Assembly: GCA_020866945.1 (NCBI GenBank)
Contig: JAJBVW010000220.1
Span: 1 to 14,098 of the forward strand
Source of the DNA: Oscillospiraceae bacterium
GTDB lineage: Bacteria; Bacillota; Clostridia; Oscillospirales; Oscillospiraceae
Direction of reading: 5' to 3'
Length of the DNA stretch: 14,098 bases
Positions 5,441 through 12,328 of this stretch are shown here, one piece after another; the first letter of the stretch is position 1; every line of letters starts with the position of its first letter. The position numbers were made by a program, and so were the translations under genes. The notes below the pieces were generated by a model, which had not been told where the DNA came from, did not search any database, and worked only from the letters and a program-made list of their open reading frames with translations.

Positions 5441-6058
5441 GTGGATTTTACCTTTCTGGGAGCCGACCCGCGGTTCCTGTATCTGCGAAAGCGGCTGGAG
5501 GCGGACGGCCACGCTGTCACAGCGGACAGCGGCAACATCAACGCGCCCCCGGCCATGCAGACCGGCATTCCCTATTGGCGGGACGAGATATACGCCATTG
5601 AAAACGCCGCCCTGACGGCGGAGGGCGCGCTGGAGCTGCTGATGCGCCGCTCCTGCCGGGCCATGATGGGCGCGGAGGCGCTGGTGGCCGGGTATGGGCG
5701 TATTGGACGGTTTCTCGCGGGGATGCTGTCCTCCCTGGGCGTTCACGTGACCGTGGCGGCCAGGAGCCGGAGCGACCGTGCCGCCGCCAGGGCGGTGGGC
5801 TGCCGGGCCGTGGAGCTGACCGCCATCCCCCCGACAATCGACATTCTGGGGAACACCCTCCCCGCCCCCGTGCTCTCCGGAGACTACGGTGGGGCGCTGT
5901 GCCTGGAGCTTGCCAGCGCGCCCGGGGGCTGGGCCGACGGCGCCGCCGTTCTGAAGGCCCCGGGACTGCCCGGCCTGTATGCGCCCAAGGCGGCGGCAGA
6001 CGTGATGGCCGAGGCCATCTATCGTGTCATGGAGGAGGAAAACCATGGAAAACAATAA
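5441..6058 (+). CDS. spoVFA: Dipicolinate synthase subunit A, compact form
   Basis: With SpoVFB this makes dipicolinic acid from dihydrodipicolinate in the mother cell, and the product is loaded into the spore core for heat resistance. Visible features are an N-terminal strand and turn, VDFTFLGADPRFLYLRKRL (1-19); NAALTAEGALELLM (55-68); the Rossmann Gly-rich loop AGYGRIG (83-89) for the nicotinamide cofactor; LASAPGG (157-163); and APGLPGLYAPK (173-183). The last two match the Bacillus subunit well. The protein is only 205 residues, against about 297 in Bacillus subtilis (from memory). The missing 80-90 residues all come from the N-terminal domain. The start is GTG 5441: GAGGTGAT (5429-5436) is ideally placed for it and too close to the ATG at 5435 (two residues longer). 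The gene overlaps spoVFB by 14 bp. Confidence 0.9.
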   Translation: MDFTFLGADPRFLYLRKRLEADGHAVTADSGNINAPPAMQTGIPYWRDEIYAIENAALTAEGALELLMRRSCRAMMGAEALVAGYGRIGRFLAGMLSSLGVHVTVAARSRSDRAAARAVGCRAVELTAIPPTIDILGNTLPAPVLSGDYGGALCLELASAPGGWADGAAVLKAPGLPGLYAPKAAADVMAEAIYRVMEEENHGKQ

Positions 6059-6617
6059 GCTGCGCCTGGGGCTTGCCCTGACCGGCTCCTACTGCTCCTT
6101 TGGAAAGCTGGCCCAGGTGCTTCCCGCCCTGTGCCGCCAGTTTGAGGTTTACCCCATCCTCAGCGAGAACGCCCTGCGGGACAGCCGCTTCGGCCCCGGC
6201 AGGGATTGGCTGTCTCTGCTGGAGAAGGAGAGCGGCCGCAGCGCCGTCACGACTATTTTTGACGCGGAGCCTCTTGGCCCCGGCAACGTCATCGACGTGC
6301 TGGCCATCGTCCCCTGCACGGGAAACACATTGGGGAAGCTCGCCCACGGCATCACAGACACCGCCGTCACCATGGCCGCCAAGGGCCATCTGCGAAACGG
6401 TAAGCCTTTGGTTATCGGCGTGTCCACCAACGACGGCCTGGGCGCTTCGGCGGAGAAGATAGGCCGGCTTCTGAATCGGAAGAACATTTATTTCGTCCCC
6501 TTCCGCCAGGACGACCCCGCCGCCAAGCCCACATCCCTGAGCTGCGACTACGGGCAGATTGCCGCCGCCGTAGAGGCCGCCTGGGAGGGGCGTCAGCTTC
6601 AGCCTGTGCTGACATAA
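6045..6617 (+). CDS. spoVFB: Dipicolinate synthase subunit B, flavoprotein
   Basis: The 190-residue protein is close to the usual 200. It begins KLRLGLALTGSYCSFGK, the flavoprotein-type nucleotide loop of SpoVFB. Family stretches VPCTGNTLGKLAHGITDTAVTMAAKGHLR (90-118) and PLVIGVSTNDGLG (121-133) follow, and VPFRQDDPAAKPTSL (151-165) lies near the end. It is the partner of SpoVFA in dipicolinic acid synthesis. The ATG at 6045 has GGAGGAGG just upstream, inside the end of spoVFA. The 14-bp overlap means the two subunits are translationally coupled. An upstream in-frame ATG at 6024 lacks a ribosome site. Expression is expected in the mother cell late in sporulation. Confidence 0.95.
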   Translation: MENNKLRLGLALTGSYCSFGKLAQVLPALCRQFEVYPILSENALRDSRFGPGRDWLSLLEKESGRSAVTTIFDAEPLGPGNVIDVLAIVPCTGNTLGKLAHGITDTAVTMAAKGHLRNGKPLVIGVSTNDGLGASAEKIGRLLNRKNIYFVPFRQDDPAAKPTSLSCDYGQIAAAVEAAWEGRQLQPVLT

Positions 6618-6623
6618 GAAAAA

Positions 6624-6650
6624 TCCGCAAGGGCCTTGAGCCTTTGCGGA
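6624..6650 (-). terminator. Terminator hairpin after spoVFB, with its T-run on the minus strand
   Basis: TCCGCAAGGGC (6624-6634) pairs with GCCTTTGCGGA (6640-6650), 11 bp with one G-U pair and a CTTGA loop. The T-run (TTTTT, 6623-6619) follows on the minus strand. On the plus strand the stem is followed by AAATAATGCTTT, a poor U-tract. It would therefore stop antisense transcription into spoVFB best, and end spoVFB only weakly. Confidence 0.65.
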
Positions 6651-6920
6651 AAATAATGCTTTAAAATTAGGAAATTCGCCGTAAACCAACGCCCCTGCGC
6701 GCTTAAGCAGCAAAAATTACAGTAAAGGAGTTTTCTTGGTATGATAAGAAAGCATTAAGAGGAGAAAGGGGAGTCACATAAAGTGTATTGGCCCATATAC
6801 AGGGGCGATGGCCGGCGATAGGCAACGATACGGCTCCCGGCCCGCATCGTTTCCCGATTAACAATATTACACATTTTTCGGCTCGGCGCTCGTCAAGTCC
6901 TTTTTTGCAAATAACGCAAT
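6651..6920. other. Convergent intergenic gap with possible RNA structure, no gene recognised
   Basis: The gap lies between spoVFB (plus) and the beta-helix gene (minus). I see no conserved protein. Two SD-like runs (6724-6729, 6760-6770) precede only very short frames. CGATGGCCGG (6806-6815) can pair with CCGGC...CATCG (6837-6841, 6845-6849). AACGATACGG (6824-6833) can instead pair with CCGCATCGTT (6842-6851) with one mismatch. The two folds exclude each other. No known riboswitch or ncRNA class was recognised. Confidence 0.35.
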
Positions 6921-6958
6921 AAATAAACGTAAAGGGCTTGCGCCCTTTACGTTTATTT
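6921..6958 (-). terminator. Strong hairpin terminator of the beta-helix protein gene (bidirectional)
   Basis: A perfect 17-bp stem: 6921-6937 pairs with 6942-6958 around a TTGC loop. The outer pairs are A/T-rich, so a U-rich tail is present in either direction. It lies 26 nt beyond the stop codon of the minus-strand gene and also insulates spoVFB. Confidence 0.88.
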
Positions 6959-6984
6959 AGGGTATATTAAAGCTTATTTGTTTT

Positions 6985-8763
6985 TTACCACTCGGCCACC
7001 GGGGGGATCTCGCCATTTTCCAGATAATAGGCGGCGAAGTCCTCATAGCCGTAAGCGCCCATGGAGATAAGCATCTCGAAGGGCATGGTGGATTCATCGT
7101 AGCCTGCCTCATGCACGGAATCCAGCGCAGCGGAGAACTCTTCATAGAACTCGTCCCCCTCAATCAGCTGGCTGCGCATATACTCGATGTAGAGGTCGAA
7201 AATATCCACATTGGCCTCGGTCTCGCCGGAAGCGGTGACCACGGTAGCCTCGTTGGCCTCGCCGTTTACGTTGGCGGAAGCGGCAGCGATAACAGGCTGG
7301 ACATAGGTGTCATAGGCGGTCTCATAGCTGGACCAGCTGTTGCCGGCGGCCCACAGGCCGGACTCGTTCATGATCCATTCGATAGAGCCGTAGGTGTCCT
7401 CGGAATACTCAGGAGCGGCCACGGTCTCGTCGATATAGTTGGCCTCGTACTCGCCGATATACTCGCCGCCGTTGTAGACGTTGATGGTGACCTCGCACTC
7501 GCCGTCCTTGATGACCTCGCCGGTGAAGACAGCGCCCTCGTAGAGGTTCAGCTCCACAACGCCGCCCTCATAGCAGTAGATGTCGCCGGTCAGCTCGGTA
7601 TCCCACAGGTTTACATAGACCTTGCCGGCGCCCATGCCGTCTTCATACTCCACCTGGATGGCGTAGTCCGCAGAGCAGGCGGAGGTGTCGCAGTTGATGA
7701 TGTAGTGGGTGGTAACGCCGCCCTGCTCGTGGATGATGGCGTTATCCACCGCCTCATAGGTGCAGTCAAAGCTGAAGGTGGTGTCGCCGGAGGCGTTCTC
7801 GGGAGAAGGCATTGCCTGGTGGCCGTCAAAGATCTCCGGGCCGTACAGGGAGCAGTCCTTCAGCACCACAACGCTGTTGTTGTGGGCGTTCATGACGGTC
7901 TCGGACTTATTGGTGTGCAGGACACAGTCCTCCAGCACGAAGATGGAGGAGCCGGCGGCGTAGATGGCGCCGGAGCCGGTGGTGTTGGACTCGCAGTAGG
8001 TGTTGGTGACCTTAAAAAAGCCGCCGCCGAAGTCAGTGGACAGAACGGAGGAGGAGCCGCCGTTGGTGCGCAGGACGCAGTTGTCCACGATGAAGGTTCC
8101 GCCGAAGGTGGCGTCCAGGGCATGACCCTGGGAGTTGTTGGTGATGACGGTGGAATCGGTGATGGTGATGGTGGAGCCGTTGGCGGCAAACACGCCGTTG
8201 GAGGTGGAGCCGGAGGCGGACAGCACGGTCACGTCGGTCAGGTCAACAGTGGTCTCCTCGCCGTTTGCGAGGATGCCGGCAGACATACCGAACTTGCTGC
8301 CGTATTCGTTGGTGGTGTCGGACTGCCACTCGTCCTCAGTCAGAACGCCGTCCCCGTCCGCGTCGAAATACTCGCCGCTGATGTAGCCATAGGACAGGAA
8401 CACCTGATCCTCAAAGGACACGGACGCGCCGTCCTCCACATAGGCGGCGGAAGCGCCGCGGATGTTCTCACTCACAATGGCATCCGCCAGGGGGTACACG
8501 TCCACATTGCCATAGAAGGCGTAGGCAGTGCCCTCCTCGATGGTCTTGAGGTAGCCGTCCACCGTGACCACGGGGACATAGCCCTCCGGGGCGGTGAGAG
8601 AGCTGTTCTCGTCGATGGTCAGGCGGCTGAGATGCAGCTCCTCAGTGACCTCATAGACCTCGTCCACCAGGTCAAGGAAGCTGTCGCTGTCAGCCAGCGC
8701 CGCCGTGCCCAGGCCCAGGCACAGAACCAGAGCCAAAAGCAGGGATAGGATGCGTTTACTCAT
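6985..8763 (-). CDS. Secreted beta-helix-like surface protein with one EF-hand loop
   Basis: The 592-residue protein has a classic signal peptide (KR, then LSLLLALVLCLGLG, cut near ALA-D at 24/25). Residues 180-430 are Ser/Thr/Asn/Gly-rich repeats of about 20-25 residues, such as STITITDSTVITNNS, GTFIVDNCVLRTN, SSIFVLEDCVLHTN and NSVVVLKDCSLYG. This is the pattern of a right-handed parallel beta-helix as in pectate-lyase-like adhesins. DADGDGVLTEDE (134-145) is a canonical 12-residue EF-hand calcium loop. The C-terminal 140 residues are acidic and probably helical. I see no LPxTG-type sorting motif, transmembrane tail or wall-binding repeats, so release or non-covalent binding is likely. GGAG lies about six bases upstream of the ATG. 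The gap to the upstream nrnA-like gene is 59 nt with no clear terminator, so co-transcription is possible. The substrate, if it is an enzyme, is unknown. Confidence 0.85.
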   Translation of the reverse strand: MSKRILSLLLALVLCLGLGTAALADSDSFLDLVDEVYEVTEELHLSRLTIDENSSLTAPEGYVPVVTVDGYLKTIEEGTAYAFYGNVDVYPLADAIVSENIRGASAAYVEDGASVSFEDQVFLSYGYISGEYFDADGDGVLTEDEWQSDTTNEYGSKFGMSAGILANGEETTVDLTDVTVLSASGSTSNGVFAANGSTITITDSTVITNNSQGHALDATFGGTFIVDNCVLRTNGGSSSVLSTDFGGGFFKVTNTYCESNTTGSGAIYAAGSSIFVLEDCVLHTNKSETVMNAHNNSVVVLKDCSLYGPEIFDGHQAMPSPENASGDTTFSFDCTYEAVDNAIIHEQGGVTTHYIINCDTSACSADYAIQVEYEDGMGAGKVYVNLWDTELTGDIYCYEGGVVELNLYEGAVFTGEVIKDGECEVTINVYNGGEYIGEYEANYIDETVAAPEYSEDTYGSIEWIMNESGLWAAGNSWSSYETAYDTYVQPVIAAASANVNGEANEATVVTASGETEANVDIFDLYIEYMRSQLIEGDEFYEEFSAALDSVHEAGYDESTMPFEMLISMGAYGYEDFAAYYLENGEIPPVAEW

Positions 8764-8822
8764 TTCGTTTCTCCTTCACAAATTTATAATTTTGGCGCCC
8801 TCCGACGCCTGGGTCACAATAT

Positions 8823-9770
8823 TTATATAACTTCCTCCAGGGCGGACAAAACAGCCTTTTCTATTGCCTCCGGCGCACCCGGCAGCACAGCCCCGGCGGC
8901 AGCGGCGTGGCCTCCCCCGCCGACAGACCGCAGGATGTCCCCCGCATTCGCGGAGCCATCCGTCCGCAGGGAAATCTTCCATGTCCCGTCCTCCAGCTCG
9001 CGAAGGAGCAGGCCATATTTCACACCCTCCGGCGTCATGGTAAGAAGGGAGATTTTGTCCAAGTCGTCCTCCCCCGCCCCACAGCTCCGTATGGCAGTCA
9101 GGGGGAGGGTCATGACACATATGTCCCTTTTCGGGAACCGCATGGAGCCAAAAAGAAACGATTCCAGCCGCAGGCGGGCGGCGGTTTTCGTCTCAAACAG
9201 CGCCCGGGTCAGGGCCGCCGTGTCAAAGCCCTGGTTATACAGCCGGGAAGCGATATACAGCGTCCTTGCGGTGGTATCCGCCGTGCGGAAGCCGTTGGTG
9301 TCCGTCGCCAGGGCTGTATACAGCGCCTCCGCCATGGCCGGGGACAGGGGCACGTCCAGTGCCTCCAGAACCAGATAGACAAGCTCTCCGGCGGCGGCGC
9401 TGTCCCCCTCCAGAAGGGTGGCCTTCGCATAGCCGCTGTTGGTGCCGTGGTGGTCGATGGATAGATCCGTCCGCTCCGCAAACGACTCCCAGCCGGGGGG
9501 ATACTGTCCAGGGCCGGGAGTGTCCACCGCGACGACAAACGCGGGGACAAAGTCCGGCGGGGCGAAATAGGGTGTCATATATTTTTCATACCGCCCCATA
9601 GAGGGGGGATTTTCTGCCAGAAACGCCCGTTTTCCCATGGCCCGCAGGCCCAGGCAGAGGGCGCAGCCGCTGCCCGCGGCGTCCCCGTCCGGCCGGATAT
9701 GGGTGATAATCAGGACGTCCTCCGCCTGACGGAGCAGGGCGGCAGCCTGGTCTATATCACATAAAAGCAC
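8823..9770 (-). CDS. nrnA: DHH/DHHA1 phosphoesterase, NrnA-like oligoribonuclease/pAp phosphatase
   Basis: The 315-residue protein has all DHH-family metal motifs: THIRPDGDAAGS (23-34), Asp in VVAVDTPG (79-86), DHH (106-108) with GTN following, and ALATDTNGF further on. DHHA1 substrate binding is carried by GGGGHAAAAG (284-293). The length matches NrnA, which degrades 2-5 nt RNAs and dephosphorylates pAp in the cytoplasm. A c-di-AMP or pApA-directed relative is possible, but it lacks the membrane and GGDEF-like parts of GdpP. The start is GTG with AGGAG nine bases upstream. It is not beside rbfA or truB, its frequent neighbours. It has its own promoter (9800-9828), divergent from the transglutaminase-like gene. 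Confidence 0.9.
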   Translation of the reverse strand: MLLCDIDQAAALLRQAEDVLIITHIRPDGDAAGSGCALCLGLRAMGKRAFLAENPPSMGRYEKYMTPYFAPPDFVPAFVVAVDTPGPGQYPPGWESFAERTDLSIDHHGTNSGYAKATLLEGDSAAAGELVYLVLEALDVPLSPAMAEALYTALATDTNGFRTADTTARTLYIASRLYNQGFDTAALTRALFETKTAARLRLESFLFGSMRFPKRDICVMTLPLTAIRSCGAGEDDLDKISLLTMTPEGVKYGLLLRELEDGTWKISLRTDGSANAGDILRSVGGGGHAAAAGAVLPGAPEAIEKAVLSALEEVI

Positions 9771-9799
9771 TTAGCTTCACTCCTGACGATGCTGTTTGT

Positions 9800-9828
9800 A
9801 TTTTAACACGACATTCCCGTATAAGCAA
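9800..9828 (-). promoter_or_regulatory. Sigma-A-type promoter of the nrnA-like gene
   Basis: Minus strand: -35 TTGCTT (9828-9823), 17-bp spacer, -10 TAAAAT (9805-9800). The start site would be near 9793, about 23 nt before the GTG. Confidence 0.6.
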
Positions 9829-9859
9829 TCATTTTTTGCTCCCAAGGGAAAACTTATTG

Positions 9860-9888
9860 TTGAGTCCCGTCCCCGGTAATGATAAAAT
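9860..9888 (+). promoter_or_regulatory. Sigma-A-type promoter of the transglutaminase-rlmI operon
   Basis: -35 TTGAGT (9860-9865), 17-bp spacer, -10 TAAAAT (9883-9888). The start site would be near 9895, about 50 nt before the ATG. The leader is GC-rich, with a GCGCGCCGGCGGGCC run before the ribosome site. Confidence 0.55.
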
Positions 9889-9945
9889 AAGGGACAGATA
9901 TTTGCAGACCGACCCGCGCGCCGGCGGGCCGGAAAGGAGCACACA

Positions 9946-10989
9946 ATGAAAAGAATCCTGGCCCTGCTGTTAGGGCTTGTTACACTTTTTTCCCTGTCCA
10001 TCCCCGCCATTGCCGTCACGGAGGACGAGCAGGAGACGCTGCTGTATGAGGCGGGCATGGCCGCCATTGCCTCCTGCATCGATGAGGACATGACCGACCT
10101 GGAAAAGCTGACGGCGCTCCACGACTGGATGTGCCTGAACGTGGATTATGGGGCCACTGTCCGCAGCCAGACAGCCTATGGCGCGATTGTAGAGGGGTCG
10201 GCGGTCTGCACGGGATACGCGGCGGGCTTTGCCTATCTGGCGGAGCTGGCCGTACTGGAGGGCGTGGCTACCTACAGCGAGGAGATGGATCACGCCTGGA
10301 TACTCGTCACCCTGGACGGGACGCGGTATTTCTCCGACTGCACATGGGACGACGGCAAAAACGCCAAAATGGGCCTTATACGCCACCTCTACTTCCTGTT
10401 TGACGAGTCAAACGCCGGAGACACCGGCCATTACGGCTGGGACAGCGAGGAATCAGTTCCCGGCGGCGAATTGGAGGAGGCCCCCTGGCTCGCGGCCATG
10501 ACCAGGGTCATATTTTATGGAGACTACTGCTACTACATAGACGAGGACTTTAATCTCTTCCGTTGCGACCGGGCCAGCTGGGAGACGGAGCTTCTCCTCT
10601 CTGTGGACGAGGGCTGGCCCATTTGGGGCGTAGAGGGCAGCCACCGCTCCGGGCTGTATTCCGGGCTGATTCTAATGGACGACAGGCTCTACTTCAACAC
10701 CCCCTATGAGATATGCTCCGTTGACCTGGAGGGCCAGGATCTGACCGTTGAGCTGACGCCGGACACCACCGAGGGGGTCATATACGGCCTGGACGTGCGG
10801 GATGGTACGCTGACCTATTCCATCGCCACAGAACCGGATGCTGTGCTCTATCAGGTGGTGGACAGCGGCATATCTGCCGTCGGGGCCTGGGGCTATACCT
10901 GGCCGGAGGAGGACGCCTCCGGCGAGGCGGCGGTTTCCGTCTCCGGCGAGCCGACAGGCTCCGCCTCCGGCAACACGAAGGAGGACTGA
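9946..10989 (+). CDS. Secreted transglutaminase-like cysteine protease-fold protein
   Basis: The 347-residue protein starts with a signal peptide (MKRILALLLGLVTLFSLSIPAIA, cut near 23). Residues 45-140 form a transglutaminase-like core with a full catalytic triad: Cys88 in GSAVCTGYAAGFAYL, His116 in DHAWILVTLDG and Asp131 in YFSDCTWDDG. The larger C-terminal part (about 170-310), with YCYYIDEDFNLFRC and DRLYFNTPYEICSVDL, resembles beta-propeller-like repeats often seen in such clostridial wall proteins. The last 30 residues are a Ser/Gly/Glu-rich tail without an anchor. GGAAAGGAG precedes the ATG. Members of this family are usually annotated as wall- or protein-acting hydrolases, and the substrate is not evident. 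The stop codon is two bases before the rlmI ATG, so the two form an operon. Confidence 0.88.
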   Translation: MKRILALLLGLVTLFSLSIPAIAVTEDEQETLLYEAGMAAIASCIDEDMTDLEKLTALHDWMCLNVDYGATVRSQTAYGAIVEGSAVCTGYAAGFAYLAELAVLEGVATYSEEMDHAWILVTLDGTRYFSDCTWDDGKNAKMGLIRHLYFLFDESNAGDTGHYGWDSEESVPGGELEEAPWLAAMTRVIFYGDYCYYIDEDFNLFRCDRASWETELLLSVDEGWPIWGVEGSHRSGLYSGLILMDDRLYFNTPYEICSVDLEGQDLTVELTPDTTEGVIYGLDVRDGTLTYSIATEPDAVLYQVVDSGISAVGAWGYTWPEEDASGEAAVSVSGEPTGSASGNTKED

Positions 10990-10991
10990 TC

Positions 10992-12191
10992 ATGGACAGA
11001 CCCTATCCAAAGCTGACCGTCACCCCAAAGGGGGAACGCGCGCTTCGCGGCGGCCATCCCTGGGTGTACGCCGCCAAGATAACAGACGACGAGGGCGGCT
11101 GGCAGACCGGGGACATTGTAGACGTATATTCTCCCAAGGGCCGGTGGCTGGGGGCTGGCTACGGCAGCCATGTCTCCAAAATACAGGTGCGGCTCCTGTC
11201 CCGGAACACCAACGACCGCTTTGACGAGGCGTTTTATCGCCGCCGGATACACTACGCCGTGGAATACCGGCGGATGGTGATGGGGCCTCATTTCCCCGCC
11301 TGCCGCCTGGTGTTTGGGGAGGCCGACCAGCTCCCCGGCCTGACCGTTGACCGCTATAACGACGTGCTGGTGACAGAGGTGCTGTGCGCCGGGACAGACC
11401 GAATGAAGGGCCTTCTCTACCCCCTGCTGCTGGACGAGCTGGGAGGCCAGGTCTCCGCCGTCTATGAGCGCAGCGACAGCCCTCTCCGGCATAAGGAGGG
11501 CCTGCCCCCCTACGTCGGCTGGGCCGTAGGCCACGCCTCCGGCCAGACGGTCATCACGCAAAACGGCATACGCTTCGGCGTGGACTATATAAACGGTCAG
11601 AAGACCGGCTTTTTTCTCGACCAGCTCGCCAACCGGCGGGCGGTGATGGAGCTTTCCCAGGGCCGGACGGTGCTGGACTGCTTCACGCACACAGGGGGCT
11701 TCGCTCTCCATGCCGCTATGGGCGGGGCGGTCTCCGTCACGGCGGTGGACGTATCCCAGACCGCCCTGGACACCGCGCGGGACAACGCCGCCCTGAACGG
11801 CCTTGAAAACATCCAGTTTCTGCGGGAGGACGTGTTCCGCCTGCTGACCTCCATGGGCCAGCAGGGAGGCCGGGGGCCTTACGACCTTATCATTCTCGAC
11901 CCGCCGGCCTTCACCAAGGGCCGGGACACGGTGGACGGGGCCTATCGTGGCTATAAGCAGATAAACCTGCGAGCCATGAAGCTCCTGCCGCGCGGGGGAT
12001 TGCTGGCCACCTGCTCCTGCTCCCACTTCATGACGGACGAGAAATTCCGCCAGATGCTCTCCTCCGCCGCCAAAGACGCCGCCGTCAGCCTCCGCCAGGT
12101 CTTCACAGGCCGCCAGGCCCCCGACCACCCAATCCTCTGGGGCGTCCCGGAGACAGATTATCTCAAGTTTTATATTTTCCAGGTGGTGTAG
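10992..12191 (+). CDS. rlmI: RlmI-like 23S rRNA (cytosine-C5) methyltransferase
   Basis: The 399-residue protein matches RlmI/YccW length. An N-terminal PUA-type RNA-binding domain (about 7-75; VTPKGERALRGGHPWVYAAKI) is followed by the beta-rich linker with LPGLTVDRYNDVLVTEV. The Rossmann methyltransferase domain follows. GQKTGFFLDQ (202-211) precedes motif I LDCFTHTGGFALHAA (228-242), the SAM site. LDPPAF (302-307) is motif IV, and TCSCSH (340-345) carries the cysteines of the m5C chemistry. The Escherichia coli enzyme modifies C1962 of 23S rRNA; the same target here is inferred. AAGGAGG, inside the end of the preceding gene, serves the ATG seven bases on, so translation follows that of the secreted transglutaminase-like protein. 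Confidence 0.9.
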   Translation: MDRPYPKLTVTPKGERALRGGHPWVYAAKITDDEGGWQTGDIVDVYSPKGRWLGAGYGSHVSKIQVRLLSRNTNDRFDEAFYRRRIHYAVEYRRMVMGPHFPACRLVFGEADQLPGLTVDRYNDVLVTEVLCAGTDRMKGLLYPLLLDELGGQVSAVYERSDSPLRHKEGLPPYVGWAVGHASGQTVITQNGIRFGVDYINGQKTGFFLDQLANRRAVMELSQGRTVLDCFTHTGGFALHAAMGGAVSVTAVDVSQTALDTARDNAALNGLENIQFLREDVFRLLTSMGQQGGRGPYDLIILDPPAFTKGRDTVDGAYRGYKQINLRAMKLLPRGGLLATCSCSHFMTDEKFRQMLSSAAKDAAVSLRQVFTGRQAPDHPILWGVPETDYLKFYIFQVV

Positions 12192-12196
12192 AAATC

Positions 12197-12216
12197 TCTG
12201 AATCAACATATTCAGA
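12197..12216. promoter_or_regulatory. Inverted repeat TCTGAAT/ATTCAGA just upstream of the sortase promoter
   Basis: Perfect 7-bp arms (12197-12203, 12210-12216) around a 6-bp centre, ending six bases before the -35 box. There is no T-run, so it is not a normal terminator for rlmI. Its position suits an activator or repressor site. Confidence 0.4.
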
Positions 12217-12222
12217 TACCGA

Positions 12223-12251
12223 TTGAAAAGCCTGACGAACTGTGTTATACT
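12223..12251 (+). promoter_or_regulatory. Sigma-A promoter of the sortase gene
   Basis: TTGAAA (12223-12228), 17-bp spacer, TATACT (12246-12251). It is close to consensus and lies in an AT-rich island within GC-rich DNA. The start site would be near 12258, giving a leader of about 70 nt. Confidence 0.72.
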
Positions 12252-12292
12252 GCCAATATCTGATACTTTTGTAACCGATTCGCATAATCCTT

Positions 12293-12308
12293 CCCCGCCG
12301 GCGCGGGG
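12293..12308 (+). promoter_or_regulatory. GC-only leader hairpin beside the sortase ribosome site
   Basis: CCCCGC pairs with GCGGGG around a CGGC loop, ending nine bases before the GGGAGG ribosome site (12318-12323). A stable stem there could tune translation or protect the 5' end. Confidence 0.4.
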
Positions 12309-12328
12309 GATGGGGATGGGAGGAATAT

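Noticed and set aside
6724..6820. Very short frames with SD-like runs (MIRKH at 6741; a 12-codon GTG frame at 6784)
   Set aside because: Too short to support as genes; the purine-rich runs alone are weak evidence. A leader peptide role cannot be excluded.
7111..8748. 545-residue plus-strand frame opposite the beta-helix protein gene
   Set aside because: Gly/Val/Ala-rich antisense shadow. The minus-strand product has a signal peptide, EF-hand loop and regular repeats.
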